In this document: piece after piece, positions 8,700-18,798 of the stretch
Layout: each line of letters opens with the position of its first letter
How positions within the stretch are numbered: position 1 is the first letter of the stretch
DNA from: CAVSWT01 sp963777515
Lineage (GTDB): Bacteria > Bacteroidota > Ignavibacteria > Ignavibacteriales > Ignavibacteriaceae
Assembly: GCA_963777515.1 (NCBI GenBank)
Contig: CAVZQU010000007.1
Location: 558,001-622,000, forward strand
Length of the DNA stretch: 64,000 nt
Direction of reading: 5' to 3'
The notes under the pieces: generated by a model
What the model was told of the DNA's origin: nothing
Database searches by the model: none
Seen by the model: the letters and a program-made list of their open reading frames with translations, nothing else
Program-made: the position numbers and the translations under genes

Positions 8700-10691
8700 T
8701 TACGCCTGGTCAAAATAATTGGAAACAGCATTTGTAAGCAGTACAGCTTCCTTTGAATAAGGATTTACACGGTATGTAAGGAATAGCCCTTTTAAAATTT
8801 CTGTTGACTGTTCATAATCGCTGCATTCGGAAATTTTTTCCATAGTGTTTGCAAAATCTTCTCTATCTTCATTAAAAATAGCAGAAACTATCTTATCAAT
8901 TTCTCTTTCACTTAAAAAGCTAAATAGATCTTTATCTTTGTTAAATTTTTCTTCCAGTTCATTTTCTTCATCTCTACTGACTTTATTCTGATTAATTTCC
9001 CTTTCTATTTTTTTCAGTGTTCCTTCAAACTCTTGAGCTTGATTGTAAAGGTCTGTTCTCTCTTTCTCTTCAATATTTTTATTTGTTTCTTCCAATTCAT
9101 CAAAATCTTCAGAATCTAATTCGTCTTGGACTTCTATTTCATCATCCTCTTCAACAGCAGTTTCATCTTCTGTCAATTCTTCATTAGAATCATGTATTTT
9201 ATTATCTGCTTCGTCATCTTTTTCCTCTCCTGTAGATAAATCATCCTCTTCTTCAAAATCATATAAAGAATCAAGCTTCTCCTTTTCAGAAATATCAAAC
9301 TCAACCTCGTCTTCATCTGATTCAACTATTGCATCGCCTTCACTTTTTTCTTCTTCAAAAGATTTTAATTCTGCATCAAATTTTGAAAGAATATCCTCTG
9401 CACTTTCACCTATATTTAAATTCTGAAGTCCCTTATTAATTTCTTCTTCAATCTCTTCATCAATTACTAAATCATCATCATCAATATTTATATCATCTTC
9501 AGTGTCAAGTATTAATTCGTCTTCATCTTGTTCAATTTTATCTTCTTCTACTTTATTTGTTATTTCTTCTTTTTGAGGTTCTTCCGTTTCAGCAGTTATT
9601 TCTTCATTTTCTAATTCTATTTCATCAGCATTTGATTTTGCTTCAGTATCAATAGATTCAGCGCTTTCACCTTCATGTTCAGGTTCTTGATTAAGTTCAA
9701 GTTCATGATCAAGCTCAAGATTGGATTCATTTTCCGGAATGGTTTCATCTTTTAGCTCTGTTTCCACATCATTCGCTTCTTCAGGTTCAGGTGTAAGTTC
9801 TTGTTCAAGTTTAGTTTCAAGTTCAACACTTTGTTCCTTATCCTCTACTTGTTCATTTTCAATTTCTCCTTCATAATCAGTTTCAGGAATTTCATCTTCT
9901 ACGGCTTCAGGTTGAAAATCGATAGGACTTGTTGAGTACAGAATAGCCTGTATGTCATCAATATCATATTTCTGTTTGGAATCTGCCGGTAAGGATTTAC
10001 GAAGCTTTAATAATTGGTCAATTAAGTTTTTTTCTTTCAAATAAAGTTCAAAAGAGTTGACAGAAATTTTAGTTTTATTAATTCCACCGATGTTATGAAA
10101 GTCGCCAATGGAAAATAAAACATTATCAATCATATCATCAGGCTGTGAGGATAAAACAGCTTTATCAATTTTATTTAAGATTACTTCGAACTCAACCTGG
10201 CTTAAAGTGTATATTTTTTTCTTTGATAGATATTGCCCAAAAATATTTTTTATATAATCATAATAATACAAGTAATTTAGTATCATCTTAATTTCTTCAA
10301 CGGGCTTTACTTCACTCCCTTCATACACAAGCTTTATGAGCGACCATTTAGGGCGGACAGTAAAATTAATATTAAAAGAAACAGCCTGGATTAAAAGCTT
10401 CTTTATATCTTCATATGATACCTTTTTATTTTTCTTTATTTCATTTCCGATTAAATTAAAATATTTTGAAATTTCTGAACCGCTGTAATCAAATACGGAT
10501 TTCTGAAGCAGTTTATTGCGGTCTTGATAGATTAAATAATCAAGCTCAGAATTAATATATTGTAAAATTGCCGGATGAATATTTGAGTTTAGCAATTTTT
10601 CAAATGTAAAAAAGGAACCGAGCTTTTTTATTTTGTTAAGACTAAAATCTGAAATGAATTTTATTTCTTTTTCAAACATACTAATACTCAA
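8700..10691 (-). CDS. Large acidic protein of unknown function, obgE partner
   Basis: 663 residues, not recognised. Three zones are visible: residues 1-240 are globular and mixed alpha-helical with several Trp/Tyr (KLLNSNIHPAILQYINSEL); about 240-560 are extremely rich in Glu and Asp (runs such as EIEEEINKG, DDINIDDDD) with almost no aromatic residues, so presumably disordered; 570-663 return to a helical domain (LFSFLSEREIDKIVSAIF). There is no signal peptide or membrane segment. The stop is two bases from the obgE start. An acidic linker between two folded ends, coupled to a ribosome-assembly GTPase, suggests a cytoplasmic scaffold or nucleic-acid mimic, but this is only inference. Confidence 0.7.
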   Translation of the reverse strand: MSISMFEKEIKFISDFSLNKIKKLGSFFTFEKLLNSNIHPAILQYINSELDYLIYQDRNKLLQKSVFDYSGSEISKYFNLIGNEIKKNKKVSYEDIKKLLIQAVSFNINFTVRPKWSLIKLVYEGSEVKPVEEIKMILNYLYYYDYIKNIFGQYLSKKKIYTLSQVEFEVILNKIDKAVLSSQPDDMIDNVLFSIGDFHNIGGINKTKISVNSFELYLKEKNLIDQLLKLRKSLPADSKQKYDIDDIQAILYSTSPIDFQPEAVEDEIPETDYEGEIENEQVEDKEQSVELETKLEQELTPEPEEANDVETELKDETIPENESNLELDHELELNQEPEHEGESAESIDTEAKSNADEIELENEEITAETEEPQKEEITNKVEEDKIEQDEDELILDTEDDINIDDDDLVIDEEIEEEINKGLQNLNIGESAEDILSKFDAELKSFEEEKSEGDAIVESDEDEVEFDISEKEKLDSLYDFEEEDDLSTGEEKDDEADNKIHDSNEELTEDETAVEEDDEIEVQDELDSEDFDELEETNKNIEEKERTDLYNQAQEFEGTLKKIEREINQNKVSRDEENELEEKFNKDKDLFSFLSEREIDKIVSAIFNEDREDFANTMEKISECSDYEQSTEILKGLFLTYRVNPYSKEAVLLTNAVSNYFDQA

Positions 10692-10786
10692 TTTTGAAGA
10701 AGGAAAGAATTACAAGCGGAAAAATAAGGAATTACTTTCACAAAGTTAAAATTACGCCTTCTTTTATTAAATTCAGGTTAAATTAC

Positions 10787-11065
10787 TCACATTTTAACGA
10801 TAAGTTTTTGTGCATTTTGTTTAGTGAATTTTAAATTTTCAAATGCTGTTAAACTGTCAATTTGATTCATTGAAATTGGACCCATTGAATAAAATCCGGA
10901 AGCAAACAATGTATTTTTATTTAATTCTCTTGATGAATAAACCTGGCTTGAATTTAAGTTGTATTGCTCACCTTCTTTAGTAGATAAACTTCCGCCTTTA
11001 AAAATCAAATCGCCAAAAAATATTATTAATAAGACTATAGAAACAAAAAATAATAAAGTTTTCAT
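10787..11065 (-). CDS. Small membrane-anchored protein, unknown
   Basis: 92 residues when started at the ATG at 11065, which has a near-perfect Shine-Dalgarno (GGAGGGCACAATG); this decides the start against an in-frame codon 12 bases upstream. An N-terminal hydrophobic segment (LLFFVSIVLLIIFFGDLIF) is followed by a polar domain ending KLIVKM. No family recognised. It may be an exported or inner-membrane-tethered peptide. It is monocistronic. Confidence 0.6.
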   Translation of the reverse strand: MKTLLFFVSIVLLIIFFGDLIFKGGSLSTKEGEQYNLNSSQVYSSRELNKNTLFASGFYSMGPISMNQIDSLTAFENLKFTKQNAQKLIVKM

Positions 11066-11166
11066 TGTGCCCTCCAATGAAATATTTGCACCTAATACAA
11101 ATATATTAAAAACTAATAGTCTTTATAAGATTTTTTAATTTTATTTTCAAGAGAGAAAAGAAATGG

Positions 11167-11251
11167 ATAGAACACGGATTAGACGGATGCAGCGGATTTC
11201 CACCGATTTAATCCGTAAAAATCAGTCTAATCCCTGTCATAAGTGGTCTAT
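11167..11251. repeat. 85-bp dispersed repeat, copy 1 (flanks serpin)
   Basis: Begins ATAGAACACGGATTAGACGG and ends AAGTGGTCTAT. It matches 12645-12729 over its whole length in the same orientation and can fold on itself as an imperfect hairpin (AACACGGAT near one end against ATCC(G/C)TGTCAT near the other). With copy 2 it brackets the serpin gene. Confidence 0.85.
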
Positions 11252-11261
11252 CTTTTTGAAG

Positions 11262-12490
11262 CTATAAGCTAACAACCTTCCCAATAAATAAAATGCTGTT
11301 TGAATTTCTTTCTCTAATTACAAATAAAAACGGCTTATTAACTTTCATAAAAAAAGAATGATGAGAACCGTAAGCATTAGTTATACCGACACCGACAGAA
11401 GTTACTGCTGCGGCTTCAGTTCCCTCTTCATCAACTTTGACATAACTTTTATGAAGAACTTCACTGATGCATAATCCTCCTTGCTTATTCATTTTTGTAA
11501 AATCAGCGAGATCAGAAAAAGCAATTCCCATTCCAATAGATTTTAAAACATTATTCATTGTTAGTGTATACTTAAGTTCAAATTTCGGCAGTAAAATGTA
11601 CCTTCAGAAGTGTGAAAATCATTTAACCAGTTCTGCCAATTACTTCTGTTTAATTGGCTTATTACAGAATTCAATTCAACATCAGGTTTGGGTAAAAATA
11701 TTGTCATAAAAAATGTACTGTCACCGTAAGGTAGATCAATTGCTTGAAAAAGCTCATTACTAAAATAACTTAATTCTGCATGCTGCTGCATCATTCTGCA
11801 AGCAACTTGAGTACCGTTGCTGGTTGTAAAATAATCGTCATTAGTTTTATCTTTATCGAATTGATATTTCCAATCTCCTTTAAAGTAAATTGCATTAATT
11901 AAATACATTACAGCACTTGGCGGAATTGCCTTCAAAATCTTGGTAATTTTTCCATTAGTATTCTGATCTACCCAACCATTAATAATGTTCACACTATTGG
12001 GATCAGAAAAATTCAAAGCTGAAATTTCTGCATTAAAATAATTTTTGTTTTGATTTATAAAATCTTTTTCAAATGTCATATTACTTTCATACCAGATTGA
12101 ATTAGCAATAGAAAAGATAACCTTGGGGTCCATATTTGTTAACAAGCTTATTAAGCTTTTATATGATTCATTTATTTCCTGCTGAGTCAATCCGTTTAAT
12201 TCAAGAACAGTTTTCATTGAATCATAAGTGCTGCCGTTTGCGCCATTCAATGTCATTCCCAATGCCATTGAAACACTTAGAGGAGAAATGAATATATTTT
12301 TATCGCCTTCGTAATTATTAACAGATTTGAATAAATTTAATCCAAAAAGTTCAGAAGAGGAAACAAGTTTCTGCTCTGAAATAGTTAAAGGACTATTTTG
12401 ATTATCACCAGGGGTAGTAATTAAATTATAGCATTTGAAAGAAAGAAAGGCAGATAATAGAAGTGCTAAAATTAAAAAACGTTTTTTCAT
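11262..12490 (-). pseudogene. Serpin family protease inhibitor, one frameshift
   Basis: A bacterial serpin split by one missing base near 11593-11596 (a T-run on the coding strand). The upstream part, 11561-12490, has an N-terminal export signal (possibly lipoprotein-like, with Cys after FK) and the serpin core (NIFISPLSVSMALGMTLNGA, IANSIWYE, INAIYFKGDWKYQFD). The downstream part, 11262-11558 plus the joining codons LPKFELKYTL, carries IGMGIAFSDLADF, the hinge EEGTEAAAVTSVGVG of an inhibitory reactive-centre loop, and the closing KPFLFVIRE strand. Restoring the base gives about 410 residues, normal for a serpin. The small Ala-rich hinge predicts an inhibitor rather than a non-inhibitory homologue. 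Target protease unknown. Confidence 0.9.
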
Positions 12491-12644
12491 TGCAGCTCCC
12501 GAAATTTTATTTTAACAGTGAGCCAAAATTTATACCGTAAAAATAATTAAAATTAGTTTGATTTATTTGGAATAAATAAAACTATTACAAAATGACTTTA
12601 TCAAATTTTTGATAACTTGTAGGAAATTTGATAAGGAAGATTTT

Positions 12645-12729
12645 ATAGAACACGGATTTAACGGATGCGGCGGATTTCCACTGATTTAATCCGCGAAGAT
12701 CAGTCAAATCCGTGTCATCCGTGGTCTAT
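12645..12729. repeat. 85-bp dispersed repeat, copy 2 (flanks serpin)
   Basis: Begins ATAGAACACGGATTTAACGG and ends CCGTGGTCTAT. Direct copy of 11167-11251. The arms (ACACGGAT / ATCCGTGTC, GCGGATT / AATCCGC) form a better-conserved hairpin than in copy 1. It ends just before the sdhB stop codon, so it could also act on sdh transcript ends. Confidence 0.85.
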
Positions 12730-12740
12730 TGTTTTAATTC

Positions 12741-13502
12741 TTACTTCCCGCTTTTAATTCCGGCTCTGATATATTCCCTTCTTAGCTGTGCAATTACATC
12801 CATAGAAATTCCTTTTGGACATTCTGCAGAACATGCTTCGGTATTTGTGCAAGCACCAAATCCTTCAACTTCCATTTGGTTCAGCATTGCCATAACTCTT
12901 TTTTCTCTTTCCGGTTTGCCTTGAGGGAGTCTTGCAAAATGAGCAACTTTTGCACTAACAAACAACATTGCGGATGCATTTTTACAAGCAGCAACACAGG
13001 CTCCGCAGCCAATACATTGTGCTGCATCAAATGCTGCTTCCTGATCATCCTTGGCAATTGGAATTGCATTCGCATCCGGTGCACCGCCGGTATTAGCGGA
13101 AATGAATCCACCGGCAGCAATTATTCTATCAAATGCAGAACGGTCAACAACTAAATCTTTTATTACCGGAAAACCTTTTGCTCTGAATGGCTCGATTACA
13201 ATTGTTTCACCGTCAGAAAATTTTCTCATATGAAGCTGGCATGTTGCAACTTCTCTTTGTGGTCCGTGCGGCCTTCCATTAATAAACAAGCTGCAGCTCC
13301 CGCAGATTCCTTCCCGGCAATCATGATCGAAGGCAATCGGTTCTTCACCTTTTTTAACCAGATCTTCATTAACTACGTCCATCATTTCTAAAAAAGACAT
13401 CTCTGTTGAAACATTTTTTGCTTCGTAATCAACAAATTTTCCTTTGTCATTTTTATTTTTTTGACGCCATACTTTTAAGTGTAAATTCATATTTGTGCCC
13501 AT
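12741..13502 (-). CDS. sdhB: Succinate dehydrogenase/fumarate reductase iron-sulphur subunit
   Basis: 253 residues. The [2Fe-2S] ferredoxin half shows CREGICGSC plus a later Cys (VATCQLH); the C-terminal half shows CIGCGACVAAC and CTNTEACSAECPKG for the [4Fe-4S] and [3Fe-4S] clusters. It passes electrons from the flavoprotein to the membrane quinone site. The cluster spacing and the 253-residue length fit the menaquinone-linked, three-subunit form found in Bacteroidota. The start codon overlaps the sdhA stop by one base (TAATG), indicating translational coupling. It is the last gene of sdhCAB. Confidence 0.95.
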   Translation of the reverse strand: MGTNMNLHLKVWRQKNKNDKGKFVDYEAKNVSTEMSFLEMMDVVNEDLVKKGEEPIAFDHDCREGICGSCSLFINGRPHGPQREVATCQLHMRKFSDGETIVIEPFRAKGFPVIKDLVVDRSAFDRIIAAGGFISANTGGAPDANAIPIAKDDQEAAFDAAQCIGCGACVAACKNASAMLFVSAKVAHFARLPQGKPEREKRVMAMLNQMEVEGFGACTNTEACSAECPKGISMDVIAQLRREYIRAGIKSGK

Positions 13503-15415
13503 TACTTGTAACTCCTTTGAGTAAGATGAACGTTTTCAAATGTTAATTCTTCTTTATTCATTTCCGGTTTTTCATTATCGCCTTTAAATTCCCATGCAGC
13601 AACGTACGCAAAATTCTCATCATCACGTTTAGCTTCATTTTCTTCCGTCTGACTTTCTTCACGGAAATGCCCGCCGCAAGATTCTTTTCTTTGTAAAGCA
13701 TCTGTTGCCATTAACTCACCAAGTTCTAAAAAGTCGGCAACTCTACCTGCTTTTTCAAGTGATTGATTTAATTCTTCATTCGTGCCGGCAACTTTAACAT
13801 CCTGCCAAAACTCATTTCTAATTCTTCTAATCTCTTCAATAGCTTTGTTTAATCCTTGTTCATTACGAGCCATGCCAACATAGTCCCACATGGTTAAACC
13901 AAGTTCTCTATGAAATTCGTCGACAGTTCTCTTTCCATTTACAGCAAGCAGCTTATTAATCTTAGTTGTTACTTCGCCTTCAATTTTTTTGAATTCAGGA
14001 TGGTCTTCTTTTAATCCATCAATCTTATGATTAGCAAGATACCCGCCAATTGTATAAGGAATTACAAAATAACCATCGGCGAGGCCCTGCATCAATGCAC
14101 TTGCGCCAAGCCTGTTTGCACCATGATCAGAAAAGTTACATTCGCCTAAAGCAAATAAACCAGGAATTGTAGTCATTAAATTATAATCAACCCAAAGGCC
14201 GCCCATAGTGTAATGAACGGCAGGATAAATTCTCATTGGAACTTTGTATGGATCTTCATCCGTAATTAGTTTATACATATCAAACAAGTTTCCGTACTTA
14301 TCTCGGATGGCGTTTTCTCCAAGCCTATTGATTGCATCAGCAAAATCAAGGTAAACTGCAACCCCGGTTGAGCCGACACCTTTGCCTTCATCAACCATTT
14401 CCTTAGCATTTCTTGATGCAACGTCTCTTGGGACTAAATTACCAAATGATGGATATTTTCTTTCAAGGAAATAATCTCTTTCTGCTTCAGGAATTTCATT
14501 AGGTTTTCTTTTATCATCTTTATTTTTTGGGACCCAAACTCTTCCGTCATTTCTTAAACTTTCGCTCATCAAAGTTAATTTTGATTGATAGTGTCCAGTA
14601 ACAGGAATGCAAGTAGGATGAATTTGAGTGAAACAAGGATTAGCAAAAAGAGCACCTCGTTTATAGGCACGCCATGCAGCAGTAACATTTGAGCCTTTAG
14701 CATTTGTAGAAAGATAATAAACATTTCCGTATCCTCCGGTTGCAAGAACAACTGCATCGGCAGCATGTGATTCTAATGCACCAGTAATCATATTGCGAGT
14801 AACAATGCCGCGGGCTTTTCCGTCAATAACAACTAAGTCAAGCATTTCCCGACGTGGAAACATTTTTATTTTTTTCAATCCAACCTGTCTCATCAAAGCG
14901 CTGTAAGCACCGAGTAAAAGCTGCTGTCCCGTCTGCCCTCTTGCATAAAAAGTTCTTGAAACTTGCGCACCGCCGAATGAACGGTTATCTAAAAGTCCGC
15001 CATATTCTCTTGCAAAAGGAACGCCTTGAGCAACACATTGATCAATAATATTTGAACTTAATTCGGCAAGCCGGTAAACATTTGCTTCGCGTGACCGGTA
15101 ATCGCCGCCTTTGACTGTATCGTAAAATAACCTGTAAATGCTATCGCCATCGTTCGGATAATTCTTTGCAGCGTTAATTCCGCCTTGAGCAGCAATGCTG
15201 TGGGCTCTTCTTGGAGAATCCTGGAAACAAAATGATTTAACATTATAACCAAGTTCTGCAAGTGAAGCTGCAGCTGATGCCCCAGCCAAACCGGTTCCAA
15301 CAACTATAATAGTATATTTTCTTTTGTTAGCCGGATTAACAAGCTTCAAATTGAATTTATGGTTTGTCCATTTTTCTGATATTTTACCTTCAGGTACATT
15401 TGAATTTAATTTCAT
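13502..15415 (-). CDS. sdhA: Succinate dehydrogenase/fumarate reductase flavoprotein subunit
   Basis: 637 residues. FAD-binding start (VVGTGLAGASAAASLAELGY), the His that holds FAD covalently (RAHSIAAQGGINA), substrate-site segments (QVSRTFYARGQTGQQLL, IHPTCIP, RDVASRNAKE) and HYTMGGLWVDY are all present. Oxidises succinate to fumarate, or the reverse with menaquinol. It sits between sdhC (three bases upstream) and sdhB (one-base overlap). No sign of damage. Confidence 0.97.
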   Translation of the reverse strand: MKLNSNVPEGKISEKWTNHKFNLKLVNPANKRKYTIIVVGTGLAGASAAASLAELGYNVKSFCFQDSPRRAHSIAAQGGINAAKNYPNDGDSIYRLFYDTVKGGDYRSREANVYRLAELSSNIIDQCVAQGVPFAREYGGLLDNRSFGGAQVSRTFYARGQTGQQLLLGAYSALMRQVGLKKIKMFPRREMLDLVVIDGKARGIVTRNMITGALESHAADAVVLATGGYGNVYYLSTNAKGSNVTAAWRAYKRGALFANPCFTQIHPTCIPVTGHYQSKLTLMSESLRNDGRVWVPKNKDDKRKPNEIPEAERDYFLERKYPSFGNLVPRDVASRNAKEMVDEGKGVGSTGVAVYLDFADAINRLGENAIRDKYGNLFDMYKLITDEDPYKVPMRIYPAVHYTMGGLWVDYNLMTTIPGLFALGECNFSDHGANRLGASALMQGLADGYFVIPYTIGGYLANHKIDGLKEDHPEFKKIEGEVTTKINKLLAVNGKRTVDEFHRELGLTMWDYVGMARNEQGLNKAIEEIRRIRNEFWQDVKVAGTNEELNQSLEKAGRVADFLELGELMATDALQRKESCGGHFREESQTEENEAKRDDENFAYVAAWEFKGDNEKPEMNKEELTFENVHLTQRSYK

Positions 15416-15418
15416 TTT

Positions 15419-16090
15419 CTAATTCCCTCCCACATTTGTAATTAAAAAATACAAGGGTATTATGGCAAACCCGATGCATAACAGAATTGAAAATGAAACT
15501 CCGAATGCTTTTATAAATGAAGTATATTTTGTATGTCTTACACCCAATGATTGAAACGCACTTTGAAATCCATGAACAAGATGAAAAGCTAAAAGTACCA
15601 TACAGACAATATAAAACCAACAATATGCAGGGTAGCTGAATTTAATTAAAACTGATTGGTACATTGTTTCTGGTGGACTTCCAAATCGATGAGGTATAAA
15701 AAAATCTGCTAAATGAAGTGCAAGGAAAATAAAAACAATACCTCCGCTGTATATCATAAATCGTGAAAAGAAAGTGCTGTTTTCAGATGCCCTGGTAACT
15801 TTATATTTCACATTTCTTGCACTATTATTTTGAAACCACAAGCGGACTCCATCAAGGATGTGATATGCAAATATTAAAAATAAGCCTATCTCAATTATTC
15901 TAACCGGAATATTGTTACCGCTACTCATGAATTCAGCATAAGCATTAAATGCAACGCCACCATCACTTTTAAGCAAAAACAGATTTGCAGCCAGGTGAAC
16001 AATTAAATACATATAGAGGAATAATCCGGTGAGCGCCATTATGATTTTTTTCCCCACTGAAGAATCGATGAACTTAACAAACCAACCCAT
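15419..16090 (-). CDS. sdhC: Succinate dehydrogenase cytochrome b subunit
   Basis: 223 residues with five hydrophobic segments and conserved His in or beside them (LIVHLAANLF, YHILDGVRLW, LALHLADFF, FHLVHGFQSA), as in the single-polypeptide, di-haem b558 anchors of menaquinone-linked SDH/FRD. This explains the absence of an sdhD. It anchors SdhA/B to the cytoplasmic membrane and reduces menaquinone. First gene of the operon; the long region upstream (16091-16505) is expected to hold its promoter. Confidence 0.95.
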   Translation of the reverse strand: MGWFVKFIDSSVGKKIIMALTGLFLYMYLIVHLAANLFLLKSDGGVAFNAYAEFMSSGNNIPVRIIEIGLFLIFAYHILDGVRLWFQNNSARNVKYKVTRASENSTFFSRFMIYSGGIVFIFLALHLADFFIPHRFGSPPETMYQSVLIKFSYPAYCWFYIVCMVLLAFHLVHGFQSAFQSLGVRHTKYTSFIKAFGVSFSILLCIGFAIIPLYFLITNVGGN

Positions 16091-16505
16091 AAAGTTCTCC
16101 TTTAACGAAGAGTTATATTTTCGTCCGTATTAATATAATTGGAAAATTGTTATTTCCCCTTTGAATACTAATTTTATTTTTATTTAAGAAGTGTTTCAAC
16201 GGACGGCTATTTTTGAAAATTGTTGCTTTCATTTTTGTTACAAAAATTATCAAATAATGGTTTCAAAATCAATTTAAACTATTGTTGTCTAAAATAAATT
16301 TTTTGGATACTTGTTAGTAGGTATGTCAGCCTGAGCCTGTCGAAAACTGATGTTATCATATTGAGTTCACACTTCGACAAGCTCAGTGTGACATTGCAGT
16401 AAAGTCTTAGCAATTCGACTTTATTTTAATACTCAAATATTAATTACCAAATTTTGAATTTACATTTAATCAACATATCTTCGTCCAGTTCTTAAAAATT
16501 TTTTT
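16091..16505. other. Divergent intergenic region between sdhC and the cobalamin riboswitch
   Basis: About 415 bases without a gene. Contains one copy of the GTCA hairpin repeat at 16325-16394; otherwise AT-rich. It must hold the sdhCAB promoter leftward and the promoter of the riboswitch transcript rightward, neither of which I can place with confidence. Confidence 0.55.
16325..16394. repeat. GTCA/GTGTGAC hairpin repeat, copy 1
   Basis: Long imperfect hairpin: GTCAGCCTGAGCCTGTCGAA pairs with TTCGACAAGCTCAGTGTGAC at the other end (three mismatches in 20 bp). The same element recurs at 19361-19448 and 49211-49279, always outside genes. Confidence 0.85.
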
Positions 16506-16680
16506 ACGGTGTCCTGTACCAATTATTTGGTAAACAGGAAACATAGGGAATCCGGTGATTCTATTTAGAAAAGTCCGGAGCTGACGCGCAACTGTAATCC
16601 CGATTATAACGGGAAAGCCAGGAAACCTGCCGTAAAAGTAAATAATCAGCCTTCGCGGGTGAGGTTGGATTAACGAAACT
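16506..16680 (+). promoter_or_regulatory. Cobalamin riboswitch
   Basis: The conserved core of the B12 aptamer is readable in order: the GGTGTCCTGT / AACAGGAAACATAGGGAATCCGGTG paired opening, GTCCGGAGCTGACGCGCAAC (the J6/3-type GCGCAACTGTAA block), a GATTATAACGGG hairpin, and the B12 box AAGCCAGGAAACCTGCC. A trailing CTTCGCGGGTGAGG is where the kissing loop and expression platform are expected. It ends about 75 bases before the start of a TonB-dependent receptor, the usual arrangement for repressing cobalamin uptake genes when B12 is plentiful. I identified it by the conserved blocks, not by folding software. Confidence 0.92.
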
Positions 16681-16756
16681 CTAATTACTCATTTCGTTTA
16701 ACATTCACAACTCCCACGAAGTTACTATCTCTAACATTTATTTAGGAGTAACTTCA

Positions 16757-18705
16757 ATGAAAAAAAATTTATTCTTAATCTTTTTTTTCTTTTTTATTTT
16801 TCTTTCATGTTTAAGTGCCCAAGACTTTAAAATTGAAAAAACAGATTCGTCCGGTGTATACAAACTTTCCGATGTAGTTGTAACAGCTACAAAAATTAAT
16901 ACCTCAACCTTAGAAATCGCAAGTTCTATTTCAGTTATTGATTCAGCAGAAATTGCTGAAAAAAATAAAACAACAGTCCTTGATTTATTAAGAGATGAAC
17001 CAGGAGTTGACGTTACGCAGCAAGGTGGTCCCGGTATGTTGGCTTCTGCATACATTAGAGGCGGGAACAATGATCAGACTTTGGTTTTAATTGATGGTGT
17101 TGAAGCAAATTTGCCAAATGATCCAACCAACACTTTTGATTTTTCAACTCTAACTACAGACGATATTCAACGGATTGAAATTCTTAGAGGTCCGCAAAGC
17201 ACTTTGTACGGCTCTGATGCCCTATCCGGAGTAATAAACATTATAACAAAAAAAGGAATTGGAAAACCTAAATTTTTTCTGTTAAGCGAAGGCGGATCTT
17301 ATAATACGTACAAAACCGCAGGCGGAATAAACGGCAGCTCAGGAATTATAAGCTATAATTTAAATGCAAGTAAATTTAAGTCTGATGGGTTTTCTTCAGC
17401 ATCATCAAAATATGGAAACACTGAAAAAGACGGCACAACTAATTATTCCGCGGATGCAAATTTGGGATTAAATCTATCTCAAGAATTAAATTTGAATTTT
17501 GTCTACAGGTATAACAAAGCCAATACAGATTATGATCAATGGGGCGGGCAATTTGGAGACGATCCAACTTACATTTACAAATTGAATGAATCAATTTTTA
17601 GAACTGAAGCTAATGTCAATTTTTTGGGCGGATTATTGAGTCAGAAATATGGAGTATCCTATTATAAAAATGTACGTAAATACAGCTACGATTCAACATT
17701 GTATAATCCTTCTTCATCAAATAGTTTTTATGATGGAAGCAAATTAAAATTTGATCTCCAAAATAATTTGGAACTTTCAGACAACTTCAAATTCATTTTA
17801 GGATTGGAAACAGAAAACGAAAAAGCAAATTCAGAATATTTTATATATTCTTCAACTTACCCCTATGCAAGTGTTCTTCCGTCAAACAGCGCAAGAACAA
17901 GCAGTACATATTTAGAGAACCAATTAAATATTAAAATTCATTTTTCAGCAGTGTTGGAGTACGATATGATTATCATCAAAAATTCGGCTCACAGGTAACT
18001 TATAGAATTGCCCCTGCATATTTTTTCAAACAGACAGGCACAAAAATTAAAGCTACGGTTGGAACCGGATTTAAAGCTCCTTCTATTTATTATTTATATG
18101 ATCCGGTTTATGGAAATATTAATTTGAAACCTGTTACAAGCATTGGATGGGATGTAGGAGTTGAACAATATTTTTGGGAACAGCAAATTAGTTTGGTTTA
18201 ACTTATTTCAACAACTCATTCAAAAATTTATTTGCGCTGGATGAAAACTTAAAAACCATTAATATTAATCAAGCAAAAGTAAATGGTGTTGGAAATTTAT
18301 TCTTCAATAAATGCAATCGATAATTTAAGAATAAAAATTAATTATACTTATACAGATAGTAAGGATGAAAGTGGAAGCTTATTGGATTCCGGATTGCCTT
18401 TGTTGCGGCGTCCAAAAAATAAAATATCATTAAATTTAAATTATAACATATTGAAAAACTTAAATTCTAATTTAGAAGTTTTATATGTGGGCGAAAGAGA
18501 CGATAAAGATTTTTCAAAATATCCGGCTGAAAGAATAAATCTAAAAAGCTATACTTTAGTTAATATCACAGCCACTTATCAATTAATTAAGATGATTCAA
18601 CTATACGGAAGAGTGGTAAATTTATTTGATGCTCAATATGAAGAAATCTTTGGATTTGGGACTGCAGGTTTATCCGGTTATTTAGGATTTAAATTAAACT
18701 TGTGA
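16757..18705 (+). pseudogene. TonB-dependent outer-membrane receptor, BtuB-like, frameshifted
   Basis: Outer-membrane cobalamin receptor by context and sequence. Signal peptide ending SAQ, then a TonB-box/plug domain (LSDVVVTATKINT, VLDLLRDEPGVDV, AYIRGGNNDQTLVLIDGVEANLPND, RIEILRGPQSTLYGSDALSGVINIITKKG), then barrel strands, ending LSGYLGFKLNL with the terminal aromatic-rich strand. The frame is open 16757-17998 (413 residues), continues one frame over to about 18195, and again over 18283-18705. At least three indels are needed (near 17945, 18195 and 18285, where one extra G in GTTGGAAATT restores NGVEIYS). Length about 645 residues if repaired, normal for BtuB. It lies directly under the cobalamin riboswitch. 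Confidence 0.88.
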
Positions 18706-18798
18706 TGGACAATTTTAATACAGTTAATTTTTACTTATATTTTGTTCAATCAAATGGAAATTAAACTTTAAAGAATTAAAAAATATTAGGAGTGCATT

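Noticed and set aside
12712..13233. Plus-strand ORFs across sdhB
   Set aside because: Antisense shadows of a strongly conserved gene; composition is not protein-like.
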